Assembly: GCA_013368325.1 (NCBI GenBank)
Contig: JAACJK010000015.1
Coordinates: 1-64,000, forward strand
DNA: 64,000 nt
Direction: 5' to 3'
Source: Ephemerocybe angulata
Taxonomy: Eukaryota; Basidiomycota; Agaricomycetes; Agaricales; Psathyrellaceae
A program made the translations under genes and the position numbers. Within the stretch, counting starts at the first letter, position 1. The number at the start of each line of letters is the position of its first letter. Of this stretch, positions 1 to 11,790 are shown piece by piece. The notes below the pieces were generated by a model. It did no database searches. It had not been told where the DNA came from and was given only the letters and a program-made list of their open reading frames with translations.

Positions 1-2839
1 AATTCTTTCTCCGACTTCTTGGGGTGCCGCTTACCGACCCTCCCATGCTGTTCCACCACCTGCATCAGCATCTCGTCTTCCTTCGACCTCCTGCTGGGAG
101 CTCCAGTGGGTTTGATGGTGGCAGGCTTTGATCCAGATGCAACAGCTGTTGACGTTTTGGCCTTCTTTGGTCGTCCTTTTCCCTTTCGTGCCGGCTTTTT
201 TCCCTTCGGAGGTGCACCATCAGTCGAGTCGTGATCGCGTTCATCATTGTCGGCCATTTCAACATCCGAATCGTGTTTCTCCGATGACTCTTGCAAGTGC
301 TGCTGAGGGGCTTTCGAAGGGGTGTGGCTTTGACCAGCAGCTAAGTTAAGGATGTCAGGGCGGGCCTGCAAGAGCTTGAGCAATGCCTGGATCGTGGAAG
401 GATCGACTTCAGAATTCGCCTTTGGAACCGTGGGCGAGGCTAGATTCAAGGCTGAAGCTGCATTGACAAGTTTCGCGGTAGTTGGCGTGGTAGGCTCGGG
501 TACGTCCTCAAGATGCTCATCTGCAAAGGTAATCAATGCGATACACATAAGGAATAGCCAGGATGAATACATACCAGGGGTAGACTGTGTCTCAGGAGCG
601 GGTACATGTCCAGACTCGTCGTCAGAGCTCAGAACGACCCGACCCCTAAGGGTGGCCAACGCTTTGTTTTTAGATTTCGCCCGCCTCAATTTAGCGGCAT
701 CTTCGCGTTCCTTGGTAGAGGTCACATCGAGGCCGGCGAGGGCAGGGGATGACTCCATGGTAATGTCTCCTGATCCACCACGAGGCGAAGCCTGAGGGGC
801 ACCCTCCTTCCCAGCCAACACGCCGCCCGACGCGCTCGATGCACCCGCACCCTCCTTCCCAGCCAACCCGCCGCCCGTCGCGCTCGATGCACCCGCACCC
901 GCTGCGACCGCGATCCCGCCCGACGCGCTTGGTGCACCCGCACTCGGAGCACCCTCCTTCCCAGCCAACACGCCGCCCGACGCGCTCGGTGCACCCGCGA
1001 TCCCGCCCGACGAGCTCGGAGCTCCTGATCCACCTTTCTTCCCCGATCCCCCGGTACTCGCAGCACCTTCCTTCCCATCGTTCTCCCCACTAGACTTTCC
1101 ACCCGATTTTCCGCCCGACACATGCTGTTCACCCGACGCAGGCTGCACCTTTGCAGACCGACCCGATTTACGCGAGACTTCTTGCTTCTTCGGTTTAGGC
1201 ACGGGCTTTTTGCGAGAACGTTTGGGCGGGGGCGGGGTATCAGAATCGGAGTCGGACTGTGCCTCAGGGATCTCCTCTCGCGGCTCGCGTGCGACAAAGG
1301 ACGTTCCGCTGAGGTATTGATAGAATGTAAGCGGAACGAGCCCCTGCTCCTGACGAGTGTACCAGTGTCGGAGTAGGGATCGGTTTCGTTCTACGCCCAT
1401 AATGTTTGGATCCTCGAACGCACCGAAGCCTTCAGGAAGGTAGTCCTCTTCGATGAAGGAGGACGTATCCTTTGCGATGGCATTCCAAGGTGGACCTGCA
1501 TTGTTGGGACCTACAGCGATACCTTTCGCCGAGGCTTGGATGGAATAAGCATAAGTATCCGTCGGGCGTGGTATTGAAACCAGGGACGTACCATAGAAGC
1601 CCTTCACGATGAAACGAACAAGTTTCACATACCACTTGTGCGGTTTCCAGTGCTTTGGAACTGTATCGGGGTTGGGGATGATAGGTTCGCCAAACTTGTT
1701 GATCGGGAGGACGATATCATTAGACCTGTTCTCATCTTCCCTATCTATCCCATCCTCCCCTGGTGGTCCCGGCATATCACTCTTGACGAACCTGCCATAT
1801 AAACCTTCGGGATCATTCTTCTCCCACCAGGTGCGCACAGCCGGCTTGAATGCCCGCTCTCCCCCTAATTCGAAGTTGAAGTCCATAGTCACTGAAGAAA
1901 AAAATGATAAAGTTGAGTCAAGCTATACATATGAGATCGAAAATTTGTATCTCATTACCAATGTGCAAGTCGTCGTTAGTATCAACATGGGCGGTAAGGA
2001 AGACGATTCGGGCGCCCATCTGGTTGTACACATCCTTCGAAAACTGTCTCACCCAGGAGCGCAGATTCTTCTCAGCGAGGCTGATGCGAATATCAGTCGG
2101 AATTCTACATTGCCTAGCGGGTGAGCGCTTACCGTTTTTTCTCTTCTGCACTGGGTCCACGTTCCCTCCACTCTACAGCCATTTTCTCGTACTTTTCCCT
2201 CCCCTTATCGGTCAGCTTAGCCATCTCACGCGTGATCGCAGCTTGAAAAAAGTTGAAGGGCTTGACCTTCTTCGCATCGTTGGGGTTGGCTTCTGGATTG
2301 GGTGTATTGCTCTCGTCAAGGTCATCTTCGTCTTCATCGCCATCTAGTTCCTCCGATGTTGCGCGCCTACCGAGTTTTTCTTCATATAGCTCCATACATG
2401 CATCCTTGCACTGGTCCATGTTCTCCCGGTAGAAGCATTGACGAGCGGTCCATTGTACAGTCCAAGTAGGAGGATCGTTGCGGCTCCGCCCACGTTGGGC
2501 ATACCATGTTCGTACATTCTGTGCGGCATGAGAAAAAATCAAACTCCGAGTATTAGCGCTCAAACTTACCTCTCCGACTGCGTTCCGCTCGGGTTTTGTG
2601 ACCTCACGCCCAGTTTTCTCAATCTCGGAGATGAAGTGATCTACGGTATGTTGGCACAATTCCTTACGTTCATCTCCCGTTGAAGCTCGGTAAGTATCTC
2701 TCCTTTCTTGTAAATACGCCAGCTGATACTCCGTAAACCGTTCATCCAGAGGTATAGCGGGCGGCGGCCGTTCGAGTATCGATTCCTTCTTTTCTTCCGA
2801 CACAGGCGACGGGGGCGCGGAAGAATCGTTGGCGGACAT
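1..2839 (-). CDS. KDZ companion gene, HMG-like segment and AT-hook, 3' end outside window
   Basis: The likely start is the MSANDSS methionine at 2839; an upstream in-frame Met at 2953 would overlap the promoter of the divergent gene. The first exon has an acidic N-terminal half and a segment around 2130-2250 (FFQAAITREMAKL, then EKMAVEWRERGPS) that resembles HMG-type sequences in ORFs beside KDZ transposases. An in-frame 51-bp intron lies at about 2569-2519. Later exons carry the conserved-looking pieces SWVRQFSKDVYNQMGAR (about 2050), VPKHWKPHKWYVKLV (about 1640) and a Gly/Ala/Ser repeat. An intron sits near 590-530. A basic tail has an AT-hook core, GKGRPKKA, with GRP at 168-176. Nuclear DNA binding and help to the transposase are inferences. 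The gene is open through the window edge, so its end is unknown. Confidence 0.7.
770..1020 (-). repeat. in-gene Gly/Ala/Ser repeat
   Basis: On the minus strand this stretch encodes several imperfect copies of a roughly 17-residue unit resembling GASSASGGVLAGKEGA. The DNA repeat is GC-rich (cccgccgcccgacgcgct and related). It is a low-complexity linker inside the companion gene, probably disordered and prone to length change. Confidence 0.7.
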
Positions 2840-2968
2840 GTGAAAGACGGACTTGGGTGGGTCCAGTAGAGTGCTGCTGAACCCGGGGTGGAACTCGACG
2901 TATAAATAGTCGGAACGCGCGCCTAAGAAATCACCAAGGTCCCCCATCTCCACTGTATCGGCTTCGTC
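2840..2968. promoter_or_regulatory. shared divergent promoter of companion gene and KDZ transposase
   Basis: Only about 130 bp separate the two start codons. TATAAATA at 2901-2908 reads in the + direction, about 60 bp before the transposase ATG, a normal TATA-to-ATG distance for fungal genes. One short region must drive both genes, which suggests co-expression. Confidence 0.55.
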
Positions 2969-5900
2969 ATGCCTCCTAAAGCTGCTTTCGATCGTCGGGG
3001 CTTTAAGGTTTCAGATCTCGTTGTGAAGCGCTCGAAGCGTGGAGAGAAACTGAAACTTGTTCCTGCCACCAGAGCCAAGTTATCTTCCATCCTTCCGAAG
3101 GCACCTAAAACAAAGACTGCACCTGGAAAACGGTTGAAAACAGACGAATACGAGCACGATACGCATCGAATGGACCCCGAACCCGAATTCAAGACCGATG
3201 ACAGCGGACCAGACGATACAGGCCCGAACTTCGGAGATGATTCAACCGAGTCGAAGCCCGATCCTAAACAGGCCTACAAAGAAGATCTCTTTACAAGGCA
3301 CTCTGGTCGGACTAGCCAAGGATACGTGAGTGACTGGTTTTGTCCCTAGCTTCTCTTCTAACTAAAAACACCCTTTCCAGACCACACACGAGTATATGGC
3401 GGCCTGGAAGGAAGCGAAACTCTCGCTCTACCTCGATGAAATCGTTGCAGCTGAGGCTTTGCGCTCGTCCATGTGCGAGAGGTGCTCGAATACTGAGGCC
3501 GTATGGCGGTGTCTGAACTGCCTTGGCACCCCCCGCCTTTGTCGAGAGTGCTGCCTTCTTGGCCATCGGACGGACCCATTTCACCGTGTTGAACGTTGGG
3601 AGACCGATCACTGGGTTCCTGCCTGGCTTTGGCACGTTGGAACAATCATCTGTCTTGGGCATGGAATGGAGCCTTGCCCCAGGTACCAGGCCACTCGGGA
3701 GGACCTCGAGGCCCGCTGTACCAACATCAATGAGGTCGATGACTTCTCAGCCGATCCGAGCTTCGGTGCTATACCGGGCAATACGACCATCGGATCGGGC
3801 GAGGTCGTCGCCTTTGTCCATACCAATGGATATCACCATCTCCCCGTGTTCACATGTTTCTGCCCATCGTCCCCACCTGATGAGGTCCAGTACCTCCGGC
3901 ACTCCTTCTACCCCACGACATCGAAGTCTGTGCAGACTGTCTTCACCTTTGAAGTCCTCAAACAAGTTCATCTTCTCAAAGTTCATACCCATATGGCAAG
4001 CGACAGCTATTCCGACATCCTGCGCCGATTTACGAACTCAAGTTTCCCTTTCGAGACTATCGTATGTGTTGATTTTTCCGATATGCCTTCTTTTCACCGT
4101 TTAGCTCACGCGTTGCCCCAGGATCGGAGACGCGAACTTGCCCGAGTTTGGCAGCAATATAATCACCTTACCAACCTCAAACGAAACGGCTTTGCGCACT
4201 CCGCAAAAGGCAGGATTCCGGCGGAGGGAGAACTTGCGCTATTTTGCCCAGCATGCCCCCAAGTGGACGTTAACATCCCCGACGACTGGAAGACTGTTGG
4301 ACCTCAGTACGTAGCTCGCATCCCAGGGCGCTTATCCGAATCTTGCTCATCCGATTAATTGGTTACGTGTGTAGGTGGCTTTATAACAGGCACCTCGTAA
4401 CAGATGGCAACTTTGTCCTCAATCACGCTTTCAAGAATCGATCAGAGGACCCTGTCTATCTCACCGATGGAGCTGCCTTTATGACCGGGAGAACCGCTTA
4501 TGGAGCGCACGTCAAAACCTCCAGGGAGTACATTGAGGTGGGTTCAGAAACGTCCGACTCCAGATCTCTTTTTGTCTTTAAATAAAGCACCAGTCACCAC
4601 CCTCATTTCTCAATGTTTATTTTTATCACTTACACGAACAACTGAGAGATTCATCGGCATCATAGGCCCCCTTGTGCAGCAAGCACCGTGCAATCACTGA
4701 TAAGAACAAAGCAAAGAAGGGGTATGACTCGACCGGCCTTGTGGCGGTGGCTTGTGCCCGACACGGGTGCTTTGCACCTGGCGCCGTGGTGGATATGCAG
4801 AAAGGGGAACGGTGAGTGCCCACCAATTTATCGTTATGATGGTGCCTAACTCGTCTTGGTCTCATCCGCGATCACCACCCCTCCCGATCCCGACGACCCG
4901 TTGCTCCCGATCCCGACGACACGTCGAACAATCAATTGAATGTCGACTACGCTCTCTGTCAGGCATTGAAACTGACCAACGCGAAAGCTCTACCCAAGTC
5001 CATCCTAGCGTATGACATCAATTGTCAGTATTGCATCAACTTCCGGGCTCGGATCGCTCGAAGCCCGAAATTACAGTCGGCGGTTTCCAAAGATCTTGTC
5101 ATGGACTTCCTCATTGGGTTGTTTCACGTCCATGGACACAAAGAGGAATGCCTTCACCGCTTCGCACCGACGTACTACCCAGGCGGTGCTATCAATAGCG
5201 GTGAAATTCTCGAGTCCTTGTGGTCCACACTGAACGGCGCGGCGAATATGACGCGAAACATGACCTTGGCCCACCGTTCGGAGATGCTGGACGCTTGTAT
5301 GTTGGATAGTAACTGGCGGAAGCTCCAGGGGATGGGTACGATTTCCCGATTGCTAGCTTTTGTTCATCTTCGTGCTCATATCCTAATTTTCTAGTGGCAT
5401 ACCTCATCAGGCGACTGGACGAGTCCACGGCAGACCAGGATATGGCGGCCGTAGCCTTTCAGAAGCTCGATACTACCGCTTCCGATGCTCAAAGGACCGC
5501 CTGGACTCAATTGATGGACACTGCTAATAATAATTGTTCAGCAACTAACAACGAGTCCATGGATGCATACAATATGAATATTCAAAAAGGTGACTACTTC
5601 AGCTTCTGTTTCAGGATTGTAGACTTACCGGATCTCAGTTGCGGGCAAGCATGCGGTTCATCTTCAAATGATGAGAGAAGAGAAGTCGGGTCGGAAGGAT
5701 CAATTGGGAGTTGCGGATTGGGTTGCGTTAGGGATTGAGCTTCAGGAAGCGCAGTTCGTTCTTCTCTGTTGCCCTTCCCGATGACGGTAAATACTCACAT
5801 GTTAATTCTAGAATCAAACTGGCTGCTCTTTTACGATCGAAAACTGAAGAGCTTCCGACGGGTGGGAAAAGCAAGAAAAAAAAGAGCAAGTCTGGGCAAA

Positions 5901-7087
5901 AGCGCGATATCAATACCGCTCGGACGGCCCAAGCCATCATCAAGCTGATGAACATTTTCTTTGAGGAGGCCGAAGATCTATTCCCCGATATCAAGTTAGA
6001 GGAGCTACAAGCTCGGCCTTGGGGTAACGAGGAAGAACCCTGTGTCTGCGAGGTGTGTACTTCCAAGCCCTCTCTATCATACTGTTGGAAGCTCAAGAGC
6101 CATCCAGGAGGACTGTATCTGTGAGGAGGAGAGGGAGCGTATGAAATCATTTCTCAGTGGGTCCGAGGTTGAGCTATCGGCCCTTCCACTGCCTTCAGCC
6201 TTTCTGCAGTTACCCGACGGGTGGGAGGAAGTTGCAGAGAAAGAGGAGGCGCTCCGCGTGGCGCAGGCGGAAGAAGCTCTAGAGGCTCTCCGTAACGACA
6301 TTGTTGAAAAGTCAAGGTTGTACAGAGCGAATCGGGGCTTGGCGGTGGGAAAGCGGGAGCGGACGCGCGGATATGATGCCATCAACGAGGTCGAGCGGTC
6401 AATGAGGTACCATGTAAAGAGGTATAATTCCGCCTTGTGGGCTTTGGGAGAGTTAGGTGTGGCAGATCGCTACCCTCGATTTGAAGAACTCACTCGGGCG
6501 CACACCATCGCAGTGTCATCAGTCTATGACCCGAACAAACCAGGTTCGCGAGACGAAGAGTTATCATGGATCTGGCATTTAAATGTGGGAGACTCCGATA
6601 ACAGTGTATACATGGAAGAAGGTGAGTTGTTTCTTCATCTCTATCCCCAGTTAAATTCTGATCGTTTTTAGTATATCGTGTCAGTTGGATTCGTGCGAAG
6701 TCGAGATACGATAGGTGGACGGAGGAGCTCGTCATCCTGAAGGCGGAGATGGAGTGGTTCGTCCAATTTACGGAGTACCGTAAATTGAAAGCCGAAAGCT
6801 GGGCCGAGCTCTCCACCACCGAAGGTGCGAGATCATATGCTTACCGTCATGCCGATATGTGGAAGCGCATGGGGGCGGACGCCCTTGTGAAATTCCAGGA
6901 GAAAGCCGGAGTTACGCTGGGTCCGATCTCGGCGCCTGTGAAGATGGAAGTGAAGCAGGAGGATTTTGAGGGGGCGGGATTCAGTGCTCCCGATGAGAAC
7001 AGGATGGACGTAGACGAAGAAGGGCCAGGGGCAAAGATAGAAGAAGAGGAGGAGCTCGACATTAAATCAGCTTTCTACAATCTGTAA
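2969..7087 (+). CDS. KDZ transposase with CxC2-type cysteine cluster
   Basis: A DDE-type (RNase H fold) transposase spread over about nine exons. The N-terminal region (MPPKAAFDRRG) is basic and acidic. Exon 2 (3381 to about 4308) carries the CxC2-like zinc cluster: CERC, CLNC, CREC and following His near 3470-3590. Family signatures follow in order: DGNF at 4403-4414, ACARHG at 4750-4767, YDINCQY from 5011, and GEILESLW with its Glu at 5203-5214. These are the catalytic core signatures of the KDZ superfamily. The C-terminal half is helical and charged, with a typical LPLPSAFLQLPDGW piece near 6185 and an acidic tail. GT-AG introns include 3326-3380, 4538 to about 4670, 5336-5394 and 5786-5811. 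The reading frame can be followed from ATG to the stop at 7087 without an obvious lesion, so it may be active. Exon boundaries other than those given are approximate. Confidence 0.88.
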
Positions 7088-7099
7088 ATCACTCCTACC

Positions 7100-7878
7100 A
7101 TGTCTCAGAACAACCGCCAACTTCTCCTGATGCTTCGTCCTTTGAAGCCCGATGTTTTCCAAGGTCTAGTGAATTACGCATCAAGCCGCTGTCGAGCTGC
7201 GGCTCTTTGCTACGCTCTCCGACATTCCATGTTATCCGAATCGGCCTTGGTGGATTTTCAAAAATATGTTCTTAATGAATTGGTGCGTATATCTTAAGGG
7301 GTTTCTCCGAGAGTCAAGTCATAATCCAAGGCATTCGTATACAGATGGCGACGAATTTTATCTTGGGGGTTGGCATGACCGTCCACGACGAGCGGCTTCA
7401 CCCGCCTTGGGCATTCCGTGGCCTTCTGCGACTCTTTCTGGAAGAACGGGGCGGGGACTTTGACGCGATCATGTCCATTGCGTCGGACAAACGTGATCCT
7501 TTCGATCAAGTCCAGCCGAAGTACCACGGTAACTGGTGGCTTGCATTCACCCCGACTGGCCCGAAGGACATCCCCGACTACTCGCCACTCGCCATCATCA
7601 AGTACTTGGAGAAGTCGAAAGGCCTCACGAAAGGTGTCACCTTCCCCCGCTACACAGCGCTCAACTTGTCTGAATTGACCGAAGACGAATTTACACATGC
7701 CTTCGCATCTGCCGCAGATGCACTTCGATTCATCGAGTCCGAAATCAGTAACACTTACAACCACCTTGTTTCCCTCTCCGGTTCGATGGACGCCTTGAAG
7801 GACTTGTCTTCAAGAATCATGAAGCTTGAGAGCGATAGGGCATACAAATTGAAATTGGCCGAAGCTCGACTTCAATAA
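7100..7878 (+). CDS. uncharacterised KDZ-linked gene 1
   Basis: Not recognised. It has two exons, 7100-7282 and 7345-7878, joined in phase 0 across a 62-bp intron (gtgcgt...acag), giving 238 residues. It begins only 12 bp after the transposase stop and has the same orientation, so it may depend on read-through from the transposase promoter. The N-terminus (MSQNNRQLLLMLRPL) is basic and helical. The middle has WW and aromatic residues (HGNWWLAFTPTGPKDIPDY), and the last 60 residues look like a coiled coil (FIESEISNTYN, LESDRAYKLKLAEARLQ). No signal peptide or membrane segment is seen. It could be an accessory transposition protein, but nothing in the sequence proves this. Confidence 0.6.
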
Positions 7879-8354
7879 TCCCCGCCCTCCCTCATTCCAT
7901 CTTGCTCCGAACTTTCCGACTTCCCGACTGACCCGAATTCCGACTTCCCCAAGTCCTTACCTCCCGACTCCCGACCCCGAATGCCGCCTTCCCGACACCC
8001 CGATTCCCGAGCCCTACCTCCCGATTTCTGACCCCCGAATGCCGACTGCCCGACACCGCGGCCTTGAGAAGTCTTCCCCGCCCGCATGGCCCTTATCATG
8101 TGTCTCTCGTATCATGTGTCTCTCAGTTCACCTAGATCCAGGTACATATATCTCTGCGATATGGTCCTCTTTTTGTAATGGATCGAAGTAAATAAATAAA
8201 TATAATTCCAAAAGGAACAGCATTCTTGTGTTATTTCGTGTGCCACATTTCGACGAAGTCCGACCTCCTTCCGATTCTCAGGCTGTCATGTTATATATTC
8301 TCCCGCTGTTTGTTTGATACTGCTAACCCATCCTTCCTAACCATCTGCCCCGAC
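7879..8354. repeat. intergenic spacer with degenerate cccga repeats
   Basis: From about 7890 to 8065 the spacer is built from irregular copies of ttcccgac / ctcccgac / ccccgaatgcc. The rest, 8100-8350, is AT-richer and holds a short duplicated phrase (tatcatgtgtctctc at about 8095 and 8111). It probably acts as terminator and promoter space; no gene is seen. Confidence 0.6.
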
Positions 8355-9131
8355 ATGCTTGGTATCCCGCTTTTCAGTTCACCCACCCTGTGGGACTCCT
8401 TAATTCAATATACCACCTTTCGAAGGGAGAAGTATCTCGACTTCGTACACCGGAATCACGCCTCCGGCGTGCTTGACAAGAGGCTCATTGAGCTATTCCA
8501 CACCGATATCGTGAGTTATCTATCGCCCTGTGCATCTGCAGTCATGGTCACGGCGTAATCATGATATATCTCAAACTAATACGAGCATCGATAGGATATA
8601 TCCCTTACTATACATGGGCTTCTCTCTACGCTTGTCGAATACAACATGCGATCCAAGCCCCTCCGAACGCTCATGAAGCGGTTGCACCTCCACGATGGAT
8701 CTGATGAAGATATCTGGGCGGCTCTGGGTGCTGGTTGTTTTCTAGACGGGGGAGAGGGGCTACAAGGCTCAATCTTGAGTTCATGCCCCTATGAAATAGG
8801 CGAATGGTGGAGAGCTGAGCTGCCCCGTCCCACACTTGCCTCTGTCTTTGAGGATTGGGCGGAGGCCTACGAGCGAACGCACGGCATCATTCCGCAAGGC
8901 CCGAGTGGACCTCATCAGGATTCTCACTTGCCCGATCGGGATTCGGCCGGAGCGTCGTGCCTGTCGGGTACTGCAGTACCCGAGCTGGAGAGTGTTTTGA
9001 AGACCGTGATCGCAACAATCGATCTAAACATAGAGGATCTACATCAGCACACAGACGCCCTTGCACAGGCACGTCCTGCCTTGCGAACCTTGCAGTCTCA
9101 TTACGGCTTGGACTCTGATATGTACATGTAG
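8355..9131 (+). CDS. uncharacterised KDZ-linked gene 2
   Basis: Not recognised. Exons are 8355-8510 and 8595-9131, joined in phase 0 (gtgagt...gatag), giving 230 residues. The ATG at 8355 (MLGIPLFSSPTLWDSL) was chosen as the first Met that gives a compact protein; the frame is open upstream to 8226. The protein is mostly helical, with a hydrophobic segment LTIHGLLSTLVEYNM and a C-terminal coiled-coil-like stretch (LESVLKTVIATIDLNIEDL). It lies between the KDZ transposase and the TET/JBP gene and converges with the latter, the two stops being about 80 bp apart. Like gene 1 it ends in a long helix, so the two might be distant relatives or partners; that is speculation. Confidence 0.55.
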
Positions 9132-9214
9132 GAATACATGTAGGAATTATGCAGCCTCGCAGGAAGTTATATAACGTAAGTACGTTGTAACATAGAGGGC
9201 CTTGTACATCCTAT

Positions 9215-10634
9215 TTATGGAACGGCCGATCTCGCTCTGGAGAGCCCGTGGTAAGATTGCAGCGCCAAAACGGTGGGTGGCGGAACCTCTAAATAAGTGG
9301 GCAACGCCCCATATCCGACATTCGGTTTGATGTAGCAAGCCATGCAGATCCGATCGCCACCCGTCTGACACGCGCCGTGCTCAAAGAGGTAGCCAGGAAG
9401 AATAAACGCCGTACCGGGGTTGTACACAAAACGGGCGCTGAAGAGTGGGACTTCAAACCTACCGTCGCAATGATTCCCAAATACTGCGAGGAAGTCAAAG
9501 AGGAGCTTGCCCCCTTTTGAATCCCGATGGAATGGCGTCTCCCGATTGGAGATCAAATCAAATCCCGTAAAGGGAGTCGACCAGTCCTGGAGTAGCTGCA
9601 GCAGGAGCTCCCAGTGGTTCGCTTCTGCCCTGCCGCTATACAGCTCCACGAGGACTTGGAGCTGCATCTTGAATAACCGAGGGTGAACAAGCGATAACGC
9701 AGCCCCGATCAACACATTAATCTCGGTCAAAGACCCGATGAATTGAGCCGCCCCGTTTTTGGCACCATTCTGAAGGGCACCAGAGGGGCATGGAAAGGCG
9801 TTCGTGGACTAGAAATTTCAGGCATGGACGGTGAGCATGGGATTGCACGCGGCACGAGTAGCATGAGATGCAGGGATGAGAGCGTAGAACGGTGTTGCGG
9901 GAAAGTGATTGTGCTTACATTGTGCCCTTGACCGTACCACGCTACGCTCATATTTACATGTCCCGGCCGCAATGAAGATTCGGTAGACTGGAAGGTTGTC
10001 TTGTCTTCCCGCCAGTTCTGGCTTGAGGGGTCGATTTTAATTGCGCTGTTCGGGTGAGCCGAAAGTTCCTTGACCGCACTGTAAACCTGATGCTATCGGG
10101 ATTGTACTACTGTCGGTCTGGGCTCGGATCATAAATAGAATCAGAAATGACTTACACAACGCTCCCGAGTGAATAGCCCCGGTAAATACCACGCGACAAC
10201 CGTGCCCAGCCGGTCAATAAACACCATCGGTCTATCAAATAGCTGTGCCGTGTCGGTCCCATCGTCCTTCACTTCGAAGGGGCCGCTAAAACGCTCTCTC
10301 AAGAGCTCTGACTTCGGCTTTGAGCTGTTTGTTTGGAGCGTTTGGAGAATGTCGTCCAGAGCGTAGCTCAAGTGCACTGAATCATCTCTGATTAGAAATT
10401 TGAAACCGGCGAATTCTTGATGATGATCGGGAGTCGGAAACACAAACCTTGATTGCCCCAAGCCATGCGTATTCTCCCCACCATTTTCTCCAGCTCCACC
10501 CGAACGGGCTCTGGGATACTCAAATCCGATTTAACGGCAGGTCCTTTGCCGGTAAGCTCATGGAACAAGTGTTCTGCGTAATCCGAGCAGCGGAAACAGA
10601 ATCTCAAGCCGGGGGGTAAGTCTTCTTCGCGCAT
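9215..10634 (-). CDS. TET/JBP-like 2-oxoglutarate/Fe(II) dioxygenase
   Basis: Four exons: 10634-10448, 10415-10156, 10086-9919 and 9769-9215, giving 389 residues. An alternative acceptor would start exon 3 at 10092. The double-stranded beta-helix signature is complete. The HxD motif is in TPFHRDSKGGK (His286, Asp288), the distal iron His is in LFEHGACQ (His336), and the 2-oxoglutarate-binding Arg is in GGDRICMACYIKPNVG (Arg345). The upstream segment MVFIDRLGTVVAWYLPG and the ISNRETPFHRD context match fungal TET/JBP proteins. This family oxidises 5-methylcytosine (or thymine in JBP) in nuclear DNA. Linkage to KDZ transposons is known in basidiomycetes, and some fungal members are active on 5mC. 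The intact iron and 2-oxoglutarate ligands suggest an active enzyme. No separate DNA-binding domain such as CXXC is visible, so targeting may rely on partners. Confidence 0.85.
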
Positions 10635-11184
10635 CGCACTTCGCAGTGAGAGTTGTCGGGAGGAGTGATGGTTGTTGGTGAAGCCAGAAAGTCTGGGGTA
10701 GGTATTCAGTTGTTCTTAAATAAAATGGAACATGTGGGCTGCATGAGGCAACATTGGCGGGAATTATCGTGGTGCGCCTACATGCCGGCCTGTCTGTTCC
10801 ACGGCCGAAAGAATATCATTTTCGGGTGTTCCGCATGTCTAAAGACTACCGCTTGTTAAGGTCACCGAAATATCTGTTCCGGACCACCAGCACTCGCCAC
10901 CCGCCACCGCCCGTCTTTATGTTTCCGTGATTGGCCATATTGGGTCTGCTGAGCCGCATATGGAATGTCAGGGTGGCTCAGGTGAGCCATTATGATGGCA
11001 TCGGCCCAAGTGACCCATACCGGCCATGCCATTGACCGACTCAGGTGAGATCTGGCGATCCATTGCAAATGGCCCATCAGACCACTCACTTAGTCCATCA
11101 CCATGGCTCATGCCTGCTGAATACCCTGTTTTTCGGTCATGTTTGCCTTTTGATGCAAGCCCCTTGTTTTCTCCCTCTCAATCC
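10635..11184. other. intergenic stretch, no gene seen
   Basis: This covers the upstream region of the TET/JBP gene. Short phrases such as ggtgagcc, caggtgag and tggcccat recur at 10975-11090, but I see no clean inverted repeat. No coding signal is supported. Confidence 0.4.
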
Positions 11185-11790
11185 ATGGCACTCATAACTA
11201 TCCGCGAATGTCCCCCTCATGCCAAATTCTCCAAAGATAACCCATGGAAGGTTGGCATCGACCTCCCTTACCCATCCAACCTGTCTATCTTCGAAATCAC
11301 CCCAAATCAAGCCCAGTTCGCTATCGCAGACACCTCTATCCCTGATTCAAATTACGAGACAAGATATCAATCCTTGCTTGTTGTCGACAGCCTTCCTCCT
11401 TTCAAAGTTGATATGGGGCCTCACTTGGACTTGACTTGGACGGAGGTGGGGAAAGGCTGGAATCCGAAAAGACGGGTTCGAACGTCGAATTTCGGAATGA
11501 AGTTGGAGGGAATCAGCGAAGGACGGGACACGATGCACCGTTCGGTTTCGGGACTACCCATCTCTACACCGAAAAACGCATGGCCAGGGCGATTTTCAGG
11601 ATCCTTCGAGAATCGACGCACGGTCATTCTATTTTGGTGCGCCTGATCAATTCGACCCCGAAAACTGCTTGGATTGGGCGATTTTCGGTGCCATACGCCA
11701 TGCTTGGCGCGCGATGCGACGGGTGAACTCTTCACTGTTGCCGCGCATCCACCGCCCCCATCCATTCTGATGCCCCAATCTCGTCAAGTC
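11185..11790 (+). CDS. uncharacterised ORF, possibly frameshifted
   Basis: An open frame from ATG 11185 (MALITIRECPPHAKF) reaches a stop at 11646, 153 residues, with no recognised domain. From about 11520 two other frames look at least as protein-like (one reading YTEKRMARAIFRILREST, another FDPENCLDWAIFGAIRHAW to about 11790). This suggests an intron or a frameshift in the second half. No signal peptide is seen. It may be KDZ cargo or host sequence. Low certainty. Confidence 0.3.

Larger units (their letters stand above)
1..10634. mobile_element. KDZ (Kyakuja-Dileera-Zisupton) transposon gene cluster with TET/JBP gene
   Basis: Five genes form one block: companion gene (-), KDZ transposase (+), two unknown genes (+) and a TET/JBP-like dioxygenase (-). 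Linkage of KDZ transposases with TET/JBP genes is an established feature of basidiomycete genomes. The left end lies outside the window because the companion gene runs off the edge. I could not find the right terminal inverted repeat, so 10,634 is only the start codon of the last gene. Whether the two unknown genes belong to the element is inferred from tight spacing and shared gene style. No internal stop or frameshift was seen in the transposase or dioxygenase, so the unit may be functional. Confidence 0.75.

Noticed and set aside
722..1297. Open minus-strand frame of 191 codons rich in Arg
   Set aside because: It is a shadow of the GC-rich repeat in the companion gene; the neighbouring frame gives the plausible Gly/Ala/Ser repeat and joins upstream exons.
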